NCBI GenBank assembly: GCA_030830285.1 | Contig: JAURNF010000162.1 | Span: 1-6,192 of the forward strand | Source: Candidatus Kapaibacterium sp. | GTDB lineage: Bacteria; Bacteroidota; Ignavibacteria; Kapaibacteriales; Kapaibacteriaceae | Direction of reading: 5' to 3' | Length of the DNA stretch: 6,192 nt | Shown here: positions 6,054 through 6,192 of the stretch, one piece after another | Layout of the letters: every line of letters begins with the position of its first letter | Position numbering within the stretch: the first letter of the stretch is position 1 | Notes under the pieces: model-generated | What the model was told of the DNA's origin: nothing | Database searches by the model: none | The model's input: only the letters and a program-made list of their open reading frames with translations | Program-made: the position numbers and the translations under genes

Positions 6054-6192
6054 GGCACCACAACCATTGATATGTGATCAGCGCCAGTTGATGTTGTGAG
6101 CATGATGGTGTAGATACCTGCGCTGAGATCTGTGAGATCAATGCGCAGGTTCTTCGTGTGTTGATTGACGTTGTGTGTTTTGACGCGGCGTC
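6050..6192 (-). CDS. 3' end of an upstream T9SS cargo gene, truncated by window edge
   Basis: Reading the minus strand from the right edge in the frame that leaves two extra bases gives 46 codons and a TGA at 6052-6050. The peptide includes KNLRIDLTDLSAGIYTIML and ends in DHISMVVVP. The L-x-x-G-x-Y-x-x-x-x strand followed by a final hydrophobic strand is the end of a T9SS type A sorting domain and aligns well with PGLYSVHI...VPITVV of the downstream protein and LPVGAYTVVV...MLRVV of the convergent one. No start codon is present in the window, so the rest of the protein and its role are unknown. It overlaps the next gene by 4 bases, so it is probably the preceding gene of the same operon. Confidence 0.85.
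   Translation of the reverse strand, partial: RRVKTHNVNQHTKNLRIDLTDLSAGIYTIMLTTSTGADHISMVVVP

Noticed and set aside
5899..6141. 80-codon minus-strand ORF overlapping the junction of the two minus-strand genes
   Set aside because: It runs in a different frame across the end of the upstream T9SS gene and the signal peptide of the next. Both real frames carry recognisable protein features; this one does not.

Overview
The window is almost wholly coding. It holds parts of three genes for large secreted proteins, each ending in a type IX secretion system (T9SS) C-terminal sorting domain. T9SS cargo domains of this kind are known only from the Bacteroidota/FCB group. The base composition looks balanced (roughly half G+C by eye), and the long Ig/PKD arrays and the IgGFc-binding-type head would fit a Bacteroidota, Ignavibacteria/Chlorobi or Kapabacteria-like lineage. 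The exact taxon cannot be fixed from this sequence.

Layout. (1) Bases 1-1236, plus strand: the 3' part of a gene cut by the left edge. It encodes four degenerate beta-rich repeats of about 80 residues followed by a T9SS type A sorting domain. (2) Bases 1242-6053, minus strand: a complete 1603-residue protein with a signal peptide, an IgGFc-binding-like head, one PKD domain, nine Ig-like modules, an unassigned beta-rich module and a T9SS sorting domain. (3) Bases 6050-6192, minus strand: the last 46 codons of another T9SS cargo gene, cut by the right edge. Its TGA stop overlaps the ATG of gene 2 in an ATGA, so the two minus-strand genes are probably co-transcribed and translationally coupled.

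Genes 1 and 2 converge with only 5 bases between their stop codons. A perfect inverted repeat spans both stops and may act as a two-way terminator. No gene-free stretch longer than 5 bases exists, and no promoter, RNA gene, mobile element or CRISPR array was seen. The promoters of both transcription units lie outside the window.

Functionally, all three products should be exported by Sec, then moved across the outer membrane by T9SS and anchored on or released from the cell surface. The large protein looks like an adhesin or matrix-binding surface rod. No enzyme, defence system or clearly new system is present. The points most worth a second look are the unusual head-and-stalk architecture, two alternating cysteine patterns in the Ig array, the unassigned module before the sorting domain, and two 10-bp perfect inverted repeats buried in the coding sequence.
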